Positions 1 through 8,790 of a stretch of DNA of 43,267 nucleotides are shown piece after piece. Numbering within the stretch: the first letter of the stretch is position 1; each line of letters begins with the position of its first letter. This DNA comes from Planctomicrobium piriforme. GTDB taxonomy: Bacteria > Planctomycetota > Planctomycetia > Planctomycetales > Planctomycetaceae. The translations under genes were made by a program, and so were the position numbers. The notes under the pieces were generated by a model. That model was not told where the DNA came from. It did no database searches and saw only the letters and a program-made list of their open reading frames with translations. The stretch is taken from the NCBI GenBank assembly GCA_945860955.1, contig CAMATH010000069.1:1-43267 (forward strand), read 5' to 3'.

Positions 1-75
1 GTCCATTCCGGACCATTCGACTCATTTTTGGACAGGATGAAGAGGATTTACACGCTGTAGTGGCTTCGACCCGTT

Positions 76-3000
76 CTACGCCGCCGATTTCTCTCCGATC
101 GACAGTCCCCTCACAAATCGCGGATAAATCGCCGGCACGACCAGTGAGGTCAACAAGGTCGACGTCAACAGCCCGCCGATCACAACCGTCGCCAGGGGAC
201 GCTGCATCTCGGCACCGTCACTTTTCGAGAGCGCCATCGGCAGAAACCCGAGCGCCGCCACCATCGCCGTCATCAGCACCGGTCGCAGCCGGGCGTCGGC
301 GGTGTCGTGCGTCGCCTGCTTGGGATCCATTCCCGACCGCCTCAAATTCTCAGCCGCGCTCACCCACACCAGCCCGTTCAACACCGCGACACCAAAGAGC
401 GCGATGAATCCGACGCCTGCCGAAATGCTGAACGGCATTCCCCGCAATGCCAGCGCATAGACTCCTCCCGACGCCGCCATCGGTACCGCGAGGAAGATCA
501 ACAGTGCCAGCCGGGGTGAATGAAACGTCGAGTGCAGCAACAGAAAGATGATCAGCAGGACCAATGGTGTGATCAACGCGAGTCGCAGCGCCGCCGACCG
601 CAGGTTTTCGAAGTCCCCTCCGTATTTGATTTCGTACCCGGTCGGAATTGGTACTTGTTCCGCGATGGTGCGTTTCGCCTCGTTGACGAAACTGGCGACA
701 TCGCGCCCCCGCACGTTCGCCGAGATAAACGTTCGCCGGCGGATCGATTCGTGATCGACCGATGGCGGAGTTTCTTCCAGAATGAGGTCGGCGAGTTCCC
801 CGAGCGGAATGGACTTGCCCCCGGCGGAAGCGACCGGCAACTGACTCAACAGACTCACATCCTTGCGCCACTCCTCGGGGACGCGGACAATAATCGGGAA
901 CCGCGCCCGCCCCTCGAATATCACCCCGACCTCACGCCCCCCAAGTGCCGACACCACGTCCATCACCTTCGCGGCGTCGATTCCGTAACGGGCGAGCGCC
1001 TCGCGGCGCGGTTCAATCCTCAACGTCGAGAGATTCGCCTGGAAATCGGCCTTCACATCGACCGCCCCGGGAATTCCCTTCAACACCCGTTCAATCGCTT
1101 TCGCCTTGGCACCCAGCAACTGCAGGTCGTCTCCATATAACTGGACTGCCACATCGGCCTTCACGCCGGCGACCAGTTCATCGACCCGCATTTCGATCGG
1201 TTGGGTGAACCCGAACGCCACCCCGGGAACCCGCGCGTTGAGTTTCTCGGACATCTCGGCGATCAACGCATCACGCGTCGTCCGCACCGGCCACTGTGCA
1301 TGCGGCTTAAGCAGAACCCAGACGTCGGTTTGATGCACCCCCATCACGTCGTTCGCGATTTCCGGGCGACCGGTCTTGCAGAAAACCGTTTCCACCTCGT
1401 TGAATTCCATAAGCGTCTTTTCGATGCTGGTCGACATCGTGAGAGATCCCTCCAGTGATGCGGTTGGCAGTCGGACCGCCTCAATCAACAGATCCCCTTC
1501 CTCGAGTCGGGGCATGAATTCCGCCCCCAAATTCGCCCCCACCGGTAGACTGAGCGCGAAGACAGACAGCGCGAACAACACAGTGATCACTGGGTGGGCG
1601 ATGGCGCGACGAACCAAGGGTTCGTACACCTTTTTCAACATCCGGATCAGCCAGACTTCTTTTTCGTCGACGATTTTGGGAAGCGCCAGCGACGCGAGCG
1701 CGGGCATGAACGTCATCGACAGGACCAACGACCCGGCCAGCGCGAACAGTACGGTCAGCGCCATGGGACGGAACATCTTCCCCTCCATCCCTTCCAGCGC
1801 CAGAATGGGAACATAGACAACCGCGATAATCAGTTCGCCGAACATGGTCGGCTTCCGCACTTCGATCGCCGCGTCGCGAATCAGCTCCAGCCGCGGCGTT
1901 CGCCCCTGATCGTGCGACAGTCGGCGGATGCAGTTTTCGATCATGATCACCGAACTGTCGACGATCAGTCCGAAGTCAATCGCCCCCAGCGACATCAGAC
2001 TCGCGGTGATTCCCGTACCCCACATCAGGTTGGTGGCGAACATCATCGACAGCGGAATCGCGAGCGCCGTGATCAACCCGGCCCGCAAACTTCCCAACAT
2101 GATCAGCAGCACAATGATCACCAGCGCCCCCCCTTCGACCAGGTTGGTGACCACGGTATGCAGCGTGCGTCCGATCAGCGCCGAACGGTCGTAGGTGACT
2201 TCCAGCCGAACCCCTTCTGGAAGCACCTTTTGAATCTCCTCAATCCGCTCCTTCACCGCTCCGACCACGACCCGGGAATTCTCGCCGATCAGCATCATCA
2301 CCATGCCGGTGACCGCCTCCCCTCGTCCGTCGCGGGTGACCGCCCCCTGGCGAGTCATCGGGGCAATCTCCACGACGGCGACGTCGCGTACCAGGATGGG
2401 TGTCCCGTCCGCCTCACGTTTCAAGACGATTTCGAGAATGTCGGCGGCGCTCGTGAGGAGCGCCTGCCCGCGAATGAACCGCTGTTCGTCGTGATGCACA
2501 ACGTAACCACCACCGGCGATCAAGTTGTTCTCTTCCAGACGCTGAAACAGATTCTCCAGCGAAATTCCATAACTGGTCAGATGATCCGGATCGGGGCGGA
2601 CTTCATAGGTCTTGAAGAAGCCGCCATGCGTGTTGATTTCCGTCACCCCCCGCACTTCGCGGAGCCTTGTCGCGACTTCCCAGTCGAGGATGGTGCGCAG
2701 TTCCATCGCGGTGTGTCCCGCGTCGCTGCGAACTTCGAATTGCAGGATCTCACCGAGCGCCGTTGTCAGAGGCCCCAGTCGCGGCACTCCGTATCCTTTC
2801 GGAATGAGCGACATCGCGGCGGGAAGGCGTTCAGTGACGAGTTGCCGGGCGCGATAGAGGTCGGTTCCCTCCTGAAAGACAATCGTGACGACGGAAATAC
2901 CGAATTTCGAAACGCTGCGGAGTTCCTCGATTTTGGGGAGGCCGCTCATCGTCGATTCGACCGGATACGTCAGGTAGCGTTCGACTTCAACAGGAGACAG

Positions 3001-3165
3001 CGGACCCGCCTCGGTCACGACTTGCACCTGGGTGTTCGTGAGATCGGGGACCGCATCGATCGGCAGGCGAATGGCCGAAACCACTCCCAGCAACGACACG
3101 ATCGCCGTCAGAATCAACACGAGAAAGCGATTTTGTAACGAAAACTCAATCAGCCGGGAGAGCAT
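76..3165 (-). CDS. Heavy-metal efflux RND pump (CzcA/CusA-like)
   Basis: 1029-residue inner-membrane proton/cation antiporter of the HME branch of the RND superfamily. It would export metal cations from the periplasm or cytoplasm through a tripartite pump. Visible features are the N-terminal membrane helix (LVLILTAIVSLLGVVSAIRL), the porter-domain motif GLPKIEELRSVSKFGIS, and a TM4 with the proton-relay acids of this family (GAIDFGLIVDSS followed by IMIEN). Length matches the usual 1020-1060 residues, so the gene looks complete. The start is set by a strong GAGGAG ribosome binding site 7 nt upstream, lying inside the end of the adaptor gene. Only 4 nt separate the two genes, so they are co-transcribed. 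No outer-membrane factor (CzcC/CusC) is present in the window. Metal specificity (Cu/Ag versus Co/Zn/Cd) cannot be decided by eye. Confidence 0.95.
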   Translation of the reverse strand: MLSRLIEFSLQNRFLVLILTAIVSLLGVVSAIRLPIDAVPDLTNTQVQVVTEAGPLSPVEVERYLTYPVESTMSGLPKIEELRSVSKFGISVVTIVFQEGTDLYRARQLVTERLPAAMSLIPKGYGVPRLGPLTTALGEILQFEVRSDAGHTAMELRTILDWEVATRLREVRGVTEINTHGGFFKTYEVRPDPDHLTSYGISLENLFQRLEENNLIAGGGYVVHHDEQRFIRGQALLTSAADILEIVLKREADGTPILVRDVAVVEIAPMTRQGAVTRDGRGEAVTGMVMMLIGENSRVVVGAVKERIEEIQKVLPEGVRLEVTYDRSALIGRTLHTVVTNLVEGGALVIIVLLIMLGSLRAGLITALAIPLSMMFATNLMWGTGITASLMSLGAIDFGLIVDSSVIMIENCIRRLSHDQGRTPRLELIRDAAIEVRKPTMFGELIIAVVYVPILALEGMEGKMFRPMALTVLFALAGSLVLSMTFMPALASLALPKIVDEKEVWLIRMLKKVYEPLVRRAIAHPVITVLFALSVFALSLPVGANLGAEFMPRLEEGDLLIEAVRLPTASLEGSLTMSTSIEKTLMEFNEVETVFCKTGRPEIANDVMGVHQTDVWVLLKPHAQWPVRTTRDALIAEMSEKLNARVPGVAFGFTQPIEMRVDELVAGVKADVAVQLYGDDLQLLGAKAKAIERVLKGIPGAVDVKADFQANLSTLRIEPRREALARYGIDAAKVMDVVSALGGREVGVIFEGRARFPIIVRVPEEWRKDVSLLSQLPVASAGGKSIPLGELADLILEETPPSVDHESIRRRTFISANVRGRDVASFVNEAKRTIAEQVPIPTGYEIKYGGDFENLRSAALRLALITPLVLLIIFLLLHSTFHSPRLALLIFLAVPMAASGGVYALALRGMPFSISAGVGFIALFGVAVLNGLVWVSAAENLRRSGMDPKQATHDTADARLRPVLMTAMVAALGFLPMALSKSDGAEMQRPLATVVIGGLLTSTLLTSLVVPAIYPRFVRGLSIGEKSAA

Positions 3166-3169
3166 GTGA

Positions 3170-4630
3170 CTACTCCTCGCGTTCGAGCAAGAGTTCCGAT
3201 TTCAGCGCGAATGCGCCTGCCACCACCACGCTTTGTCGGCGATTCAACCCCGAACGAATCTCGATCCACTGAGCCTCCTCGCGACCGGTTTTCACGTCGA
3301 CCCGGCGGAAGTGATTTCCCGCCTCGGAAACAAAGACGAACCGCTGCCGCTCATGCTCGACAATAGCGCTCGACGGAACCGCCAGCACTTCTTCATCAGA
3401 CTCGAGAGGGATCGAGACACGCACGAACAACCCCGGACGCAGCCGTTCGTCTGTATTGTCGATGGTCGCCACCAGGGGGATCGCGTTGGAATCGGTCGAG
3501 ACTTCCCGCCCCAGGTAATACACCCGGGCCTTGAGCCTCACTCCAGGCAACGCGGGGGATTCGACAGGCAGCTCTTGCCCGGTCTGCATCGCCAACGCCG
3601 GCCAGTCGGCTTCCCGCAGATCGGCGGCGATCCACAACTGACTGGTATTCGCCAGAATAAACTGCCGATCCCCCCGTTTCAGTCGTTCCGTCACTCCGCA
3701 GACACGCTCTTCGATCGTACCAGAGAATGGGGCTCGCATTTCCACCAGCGACAACCCCGCCGCCTCCCCTCCCCGCTCCACCCCCGGCTCTTCATAGCCC
3801 AGAAGCGACGTGAGGTGATGTCGCGAGATGTCGTAACGCCGCTGCGCATCTTGAACCGCCGCCTGGGCGGCCTCTTTTCCCCGCTGAGTGTCGAACAGCG
3901 ACTGCTCACAAACCGACTTCAGCGTCTCTTCAGCCGACTCGCGTTCGCTGGTCCGTTCATCGACCAGCCGGCTGGAGACCGCGCCGGTTTCCGCCGCCGA
4001 GTTGACCTTCGACGCGAGTTTGTCCGCAAGAACATACTTGGAATATGCCGACAGCAGCAGCCCGCGGAACTCACCCAGCATCCGCTCTTTGAACTCCGCT
4101 TCGAGTGTCTTCATCGAGCGGCGTTCATCAATCGCGGCGATGAGTTCCGCGACACTCTCACTGGTCTTCTGTTTCCAGGCAGATTGTTTGCGAGCCAGGT
4201 CGAGTTCCGACTGCCGCTGCAAAACATCCGCCCGCGCGGTCCCCACTTCGGGACTGCTCAACACAGCCAGCACTTGGCCCGGTTCGACTTTGTCACCCGG
4301 TTTCACCAGAACCTGGGTCAGCACACCTTCGGTGGCCGCCTTGATCTCAACGTGCCGGGTGTCGTCGTAGTGCACCCTCCCCGGAACGATGTTCACCCGG
4401 TGCATCGGTCGCGGTTCCACCACGGCGACTTCGATTCCCGCAGCGATCCGCTTCGATTCCTGGAGATGCACGACTCCGGGAGTCGTCTCCATGACGTCCG
4501 CCTTCTCGGTCACTGGGACGTCCACCACCGGAGGGGGATTCCAGGACCGTCCCAGCCAGACACCACACGCCAACAGGCAACCGGCGGCAAAAATGAGGGA
4601 GACCCAATTCGGAGGGAAGTGTTTGCTCAT
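3170..4630 (-). CDS. RND efflux periplasmic adaptor (CusB/CzcB-like)
   Basis: About 486 residues from the chosen start. This membrane-fusion protein would bridge the RND pump to an outer-membrane channel. From the N terminus it shows one membrane anchor (WVSLIFAAGCLLACGVWLG) and a lipoyl/barrel-sandwich half (GVLTQVLVKPGDKVEPGQVL). A long helical hairpin follows, rich in Ala, Glu, Arg and Gln, then the second lipoyl half (MRAPFSGTIEERV), a beta-barrel, and a membrane-proximal domain ending near SVVVAGAFALKSELLLE. The reading frame is open further upstream to 4714. The ATG at 4630 (MSKHFPPNWVS) puts the anchor helix at a normal distance from the N terminus, so it is preferred. It is first of the adaptor-pump pair. 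There is no His-rich or Met-rich metal-binding extension. Confidence 0.9.
   Translation of the reverse strand: MSKHFPPNWVSLIFAAGCLLACGVWLGRSWNPPPVVDVPVTEKADVMETTPGVVHLQESKRIAAGIEVAVVEPRPMHRVNIVPGRVHYDDTRHVEIKAATEGVLTQVLVKPGDKVEPGQVLAVLSSPEVGTARADVLQRQSELDLARKQSAWKQKTSESVAELIAAIDERRSMKTLEAEFKERMLGEFRGLLLSAYSKYVLADKLASKVNSAAETGAVSSRLVDERTSERESAEETLKSVCEQSLFDTQRGKEAAQAAVQDAQRRYDISRHHLTSLLGYEEPGVERGGEAAGLSLVEMRAPFSGTIEERVCGVTERLKRGDRQFILANTSQLWIAADLREADWPALAMQTGQELPVESPALPGVRLKARVYYLGREVSTDSNAIPLVATIDNTDERLRPGLFVRVSIPLESDEEVLAVPSSAIVEHERQRFVFVSEAGNHFRRVDVKTGREEAQWIEIRSGLNRRQSVVVAGAFALKSELLLEREE
3173..3178 (-). promoter_or_regulatory. Ribosome binding site of the RND pump gene
   Basis: GAGGAG on the minus strand, 7 nt before the ATG at 3165. 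It lies within the last codons of the upstream adaptor gene, which suggests translational coupling of adaptor and pump. Confidence 0.75.
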
Positions 4631-4803
4631 GACTCGTCGAACCCACGCGGGAAGGAAATCACTTTTGAAGATCGCCGCGAACACGCGCGAAACGACCCAG
4701 CCATCAAAAGTCACACGCGATCAGACCATGTCCGGTCGCGATTCACCGTCTCAACTCCGCGAAGATCTGACAGCCCCCGGGAAGAGACGCGAACCAACCC
4801 CCG

Positions 4804-5340
4804 CTAACAGAGCGCGACGCGAATGAGCGCGCGCATTCCCCCCGGTTTGCGATGAACCGCCATCAACCCCCCCGCTGAGTACGTGGCGACATAGGGAAAG
4901 TTAGAGAAACGCCCCCCTTGCCCTGTCGCGACGGCGAATTCGGTCGCCGTCTGAATCGTTCCCAGCGGCCCCGCGACCGCCCCGGCCACCGACCAGAACT
5001 CTTCGTCGGACTGCGGATCGGAATCGGACGGTGACGATTCGTCATCCGTCCATGTCAGCGAGCCGCTCCGCAATTCCGTCGGGGAGACCCAATGGATGTG
5101 CCAGTCCAGCCACGCCGACCGATTCGCGCCGGCGTGATGTGCCTGGAGATGCCGCTCCAGTTTCGCTTCGACGGGTAGAACCGCCTCGGCGGCGTGCGCG
5201 TGACACACGGGCAACGGGGCGCGCATCGCGAACCACACCAAGCACCAGATCAGCAGGTGCGATGGTCTCAACACGGTGCGGCGGGCTGCGACGTGTCTCA
5301 CAGCGGTATGTTCGAATGGGAACACAGAAAGACCAGACAT
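4804..5340 (-). CDS. Small exported protein upstream of the efflux operon
   Basis: 178 residues, family not recognised. The N-terminal 50 residues contain a hydrophobic stretch (HLLIWCLVWFAMRAPLPV) followed by a possible signal-peptidase site near CHAHAAEA, so export is likely. The mature part has a His-rich patch (AKLERHLQAHHAG, WLDWHIHWV) that could bind metal, and an acidic Ser/Asp/Glu-rich middle. It lies about 170 nt upstream of the adaptor gene on the same strand, so a periplasmic metal-related role is a reasonable inference, not a demonstrated one. The ATG at 5340 is the only upstream start that keeps a plausible signal peptide, which begins around residue 28 (late for a signal sequence). 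Confidence 0.6.
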   Translation of the reverse strand: MSGLSVFPFEHTAVRHVAARRTVLRPSHLLIWCLVWFAMRAPLPVCHAHAAEAVLPVEAKLERHLQAHHAGANRSAWLDWHIHWVSPTELRSGSLTWTDDESSPSDSDPQSDEEFWSVAGAVAGPLGTIQTATEFAVATGQGGRFSNFPYVATYSAGGLMAVHRKPGGMRALIRVALC

Positions 5341-5417
5341 CGGAAATCGAACGACCGACTCCCGACGTCTTGTATTCTATGCAGATCCGGTGGGCCAATG
5401 CATCCGAATTCCCGGAG

Positions 5418-5879
5418 TCAATCGCGAATCTCGAAGATCGCTTCGACTTCGACCGAGATATTCCCCGGCAGCGGACCCATTCCCACGGCGCTGCGGGCTC
5501 CCTTGCCGGGCTCGCCAAACACCTCGACCATCAGGTCGCTGAAGCCGTTGATTACTTGGGGATGGTTGAGAAAATCGGGAGCCGAATTGACCATGCCCAA
5601 CGTCTTCACCAGCCGGGTGACACGGTCGAGCGATCCCAGGTAGTTCCGCAGCGACGCGAGCATCGCCAGTCCCACAATCCGGGCCGCCTCTTTGCCCTGT
5701 GCCTCGGTCAGATCGGACCCGACCCGCCCCGTCACCAGAGTCTTATCCGGTCGCAAAGGACCATGCCCCGAGACATACAGCAGGGATCCCACCTGCACGC
5801 AGGGGACATACGTCGCCACAGGTTTCGGAGCGGGGGGCAGTACGAGTCCCAGTTCCTTCACACGCGTTTCAGCACTCAT
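5418..5879 (-). CDS. RidA / YjgF-YER057c-UK114 family protein
   Basis: 153 residues from the chosen start. Members of this family are small trimeric proteins. The best-studied hydrolyse reactive enamine/imine intermediates released by PLP enzymes. The motif YVSGHGPLRPD, the central helix region (EAARIVGLAMLASLRNYLGS) and the C-terminal GARSAVGMGPLPGN are characteristic. The Arg of the last motif is the residue that binds the substrate carboxylate in active members. The frame is open upstream to 5975, but MSAETRVKELG at 5879 gives the usual N terminus. This is the longer (about 150 aa) subgroup, where the substrate is often unknown. It appears to be a single gene separated by about 80 nt from the exported protein downstream. 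Confidence 0.9.
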   Translation of the reverse strand: MSAETRVKELGLVLPPAPKPVATYVPCVQVGSLLYVSGHGPLRPDKTLVTGRVGSDLTEAQGKEAARIVGLAMLASLRNYLGSLDRVTRLVKTLGMVNSAPDFLNHPQVINGFSDLMVEVFGEPGKGARSAVGMGPLPGNISVEVEAIFEIRD

Positions 5880-6178
5880 CACGATCTCGTTGTGGTTGTG
5901 GACAATGGTCACAGGAATGCGGCTGATGAGGATTATGACGCGCCCCCTGGCATGCCGGCAATCGACACGGAACATCCAGATCTGGAACGATTGGGGAAAA
6001 GGTGGTGTGGAGTTTTATCCACGTGACCCTTCCTCGCGTCTGTCAACAATTCCGGGGATTCCACTGGACAGCGCTGGGGGACGCCCCGAAAATCGTTCTC
6101 ACTCCCCAGCGAACCGACAGGCAACAACCATCGGAATTCCGCGCTGCTCCCCAGCTTTTGATCGTGAAGGAATGACAA

Positions 6179-8437
6179 ATGGACCGCAAACTCAAATTGC
6201 AACGGCTACGAGAATTGTTGAAATCGATCGCTCCCGCCGGGGATCTCGAAAGCGTCGCCGAGCGGATCGTACCGGAAGGATCCCCGGGTGGTGTCCTCGA
6301 ATCGATGGGGGGCGCGAGTGTTGAGGAACACTGCGACTATGCCCGCGAAGGGGTGCAACGGATCGCGCAGGACGCCGCCGACAGCGAGATCTCTGACGCG
6401 CAATTGAACGCGTTGGAGGCGATTGTCCTGCCCCGTGAACGCCCCGTCGTGTTCATTCAAGATAACGGTTTTAAAACTCCCCCGGCTCCCTGGCAGCATT
6501 TTGGAAGAGCCGAAAACCGCAAGAACATCACTTCGGCGATTCCTTCCGTCGGGAGAATTGAACTCCCCGACAGTCCCTGGATTCCCTACGGGGGAACAGG
6601 ATTTGTCGTGGGTGACGAATTATTGATGACCAACCGCCACGTGGCCGAACTGTTCGCGGCCGGACTGGGTAAACGAATTCAGTTCAAACCCGGCCAGACC
6701 GCGCAATGCGACTTTAAGGAGGAATACCAGAAGACCACGGAAGATGTCTTGAAAGTCGATTCCATCGTCATGATCCATCCGTACTGGGACATGGCGCTAC
6801 TGAGGATCAAAGGGCTCTCGGCGAAACACCCGGTACTCAAGCTGTCGGTTGTGCCCGCCGAGGAACTCTCGGGACGGGATGTCGCCGTCATTGGATATCC
6901 GGCCAAAGACGTGCGAAACGACATGGAATTGCAGGATCGGATTTTCGAAAAGGTCTACAACGTCAAGCGGTTGCATCCGGGGCTGTTGCGAACACGCGAG
7001 CGGATCAACAGCTTTGGCAATCGTGTCAACGCCCTCACGCACGACAGCTCGACGCTGGGGGGGAATTCCGGGTCGGCGGTTCTCGACGTCAAGACCGGGC
7101 AGATCGTCGGGTTGCACTTCGCGGGAATCTATCTCAAGTCGAACTACGCCGTTCCCGCCTGGGAACTCGCGCGAGACACCCAGGTCGTGAACGCTGGCGT
7201 CAATTTCGCCGGCAAGGTTCCCGCGACTCAGGAGTGGGCGGCGGTCTGGAAGTCGACCGAACATGCTGGGAACCAGGAGGTTTCGGTGACTCCCCCCTCC
7301 CCCACCGGTGAACAGCGTCCACCAGCGACCCCCGCCGTCAAGATTGAGCAGTCCCCTGCGACCGGTTCGACTGCGATCTCGCCGATCATCGTGGCGAACG
7401 GCGGTGTCACCTGGACCATCCCCCTTCAGGTGACCGTGTCGCTGGGACAAATCCAGCAGATGCTCGTGACAGCCACTACGGCTGGTGCGGCCGGGGACAC
7501 CGTGGAGGTGGAAGGGGTCCAGCCCAAAATCATCGGAGATCTTTCGAAACGCCATGGATTCAATCCCCAGTTTCTGAAACTGGCGAATGGCAACCCGATT
7601 CTGCCCCCCGAACTGACGAAAGCGGGCAAAGCGGTCGCCGCCCCACTGCTGTCCGATGGGTCGTTCGAATTGAGGTACCACCACTTTTCCGTCGTCATGC
7701 ACAAAGCACGGCGACTGGCGATCTACACGGCCGCTAACGTCGATTGGCGCGTCGAACCCCGGCTGGTCAATGGGAAAAAGCCGACCCGAAAGGAACTCAC
7801 CGAACTCGGCGACAACGACCGGGAAGCGTGGGCAACCGATCCGCGGATCGCCGAGGAACATCAGTTGCCGGACATTTTTTACACCAACGACCGCAGTTCG
7901 TTCGACAAAGGACACTTGGTACGTCGCGACGACGTCTGTTATGGAACGTCGTTTGAGGACATTCAGAAGGCGAATGGCGACACCTACCACACAACCAACT
8001 GTTCGCCCCAGACCGCGGACTTCAACCGCTCGTCCAAAGGGGTCGACAATTGGGGGGACCTGGAAGAGCTGGTCCGGAAGGAAACGAGTGCCGAACTGGT
8101 GATGGTCTTCGCCGGCCCGGTTCTTGCTAACGACGATCCCGTCTTTCGTGGCCGCGATCGGGACGGTGTGACGCGAGTGCAGATTCCCCGCAAGTTCTGG
8201 AAGATCATCGTCGCGAAAGGGAAACATGGTCCCGAGGCGTTCGGCTTTGTCCTCGAACAGGATCTGACGCAAACCGACCTCGAAATGGCGGTTCCGAAGG
8301 CTTGGCGGAAGTTCATGAAACCGATCGCCGAGATTGAGAAGCTGCTCAACAAGCTGGCAAAGCTGACGCACTTGAAGCCGATTGATCAGTTTGGTTCGCC
8401 GTTGGGGGATGCGATTGCGAGGAAGGTCAACAGCTAA
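6179..8437 (+). CDS. Trypsin-like protease fused to NUC1 (DNA/RNA non-specific) endonuclease
   Basis: 752 residues with three parts. Residues 1-95 are a small, mostly helical N-terminal domain resembling the adaptor-like domains of bacterial conflict proteins. Residues about 135-345 form a chymotrypsin-fold protease with the catalytic triad visible: His154 in TNRHVAE, Asp204 in YWDMALL, Ser297 in GGNSGSA. After a Pro-rich linker (370-400), residues about 495-720 form a NUC1/NucA nuclease. Its base is His579 in FDKGHLVRRDD, and the metal-coordinating region is TTNCSPQTADFN (Asn607, Asn616). There is no signal peptide, so the enzyme should act in the cytoplasm. That fits a latent nuclease controlled by proteolysis better than a secreted digestive enzyme. 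A GAAGGA site lies 7 nt upstream of the ATG. The domain calls are secure. The defence role is inferred from architecture. Confidence 0.88.
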   Translation: MDRKLKLQRLRELLKSIAPAGDLESVAERIVPEGSPGGVLESMGGASVEEHCDYAREGVQRIAQDAADSEISDAQLNALEAIVLPRERPVVFIQDNGFKTPPAPWQHFGRAENRKNITSAIPSVGRIELPDSPWIPYGGTGFVVGDELLMTNRHVAELFAAGLGKRIQFKPGQTAQCDFKEEYQKTTEDVLKVDSIVMIHPYWDMALLRIKGLSAKHPVLKLSVVPAEELSGRDVAVIGYPAKDVRNDMELQDRIFEKVYNVKRLHPGLLRTRERINSFGNRVNALTHDSSTLGGNSGSAVLDVKTGQIVGLHFAGIYLKSNYAVPAWELARDTQVVNAGVNFAGKVPATQEWAAVWKSTEHAGNQEVSVTPPSPTGEQRPPATPAVKIEQSPATGSTAISPIIVANGGVTWTIPLQVTVSLGQIQQMLVTATTAGAAGDTVEVEGVQPKIIGDLSKRHGFNPQFLKLANGNPILPPELTKAGKAVAAPLLSDGSFELRYHHFSVVMHKARRLAIYTAANVDWRVEPRLVNGKKPTRKELTELGDNDREAWATDPRIAEEHQLPDIFYTNDRSSFDKGHLVRRDDVCYGTSFEDIQKANGDTYHTTNCSPQTADFNRSSKGVDNWGDLEELVRKETSAELVMVFAGPVLANDDPVFRGRDRDGVTRVQIPRKFWKIIVAKGKHGPEAFGFVLEQDLTQTDLEMAVPKAWRKFMKPIAEIEKLLNKLAKLTHLKPIDQFGSPLGDAIARKVNS

Positions 8438-8790
8438 AGGATGAGTCGCAACGACGCCCTTTTTGTCGCAACGACGCTCCTGCGGCGTCGCGCCCGACGC
8501 CGACAGGCGGCGGATCGGTCGGTAAGCGTGACCCGTCGTTTGACTTCAGCGTCGTTCGAGCAGGCGTTTCCGATGCGGCGTTTCAATCTGTCTCCACTCG
8601 ACTCTGCCGAAGACGTCCAGACCGCGGCGTCGTAGGAACGCCGTCCGCCACATGTCGCGAAGCCGCAGTCGGTAACAGTGACACTGTCGTTTGACACCCA
8701 CCCCTCGGTCCGCGTATCAAACCACCAACCGGCTGCGGCGACCAGTCCCGGCCGGTTCACATCCCTGGTGAGTCCACCGGCCGAGTCCGA
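8438..8790. other. Intergenic stretch with short repeats
   Basis: 353 bases without a convincing gene. It contains a duplicated 13-mer, GTCGCAACGACGC, at 8445-8457 and 8465-8477. A hairpin pairs CGACGC at 8472-8477 with GCGTCG at 8485-8490 and could end transcription of the nuclease gene, though it has no T tract. The left copy of a 41-bp direct repeat is at 8567-8607. Confidence 0.6.
8567..8607 (+). repeat. 41-bp direct repeat, left copy
   Basis: Identical over 41 bases to 13292-13332, same orientation. The two copies bracket the SWIM/DUF6493 gene pair. Confidence 0.9.

Noticed and set aside
1594-4807. Long plus-strand open frames opposite the efflux pump and adaptor genes
   Set aside because: They are antisense shadows of strongly conserved genes in GC-rich DNA. 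Their products are Arg/His/Gln-rich with no family resemblance.
6797-8371. 524-codon minus-strand open frame opposite the trypsin-NUC1 gene
   Set aside because: Antisense shadow. The sense strand carries complete protease and nuclease active sites.
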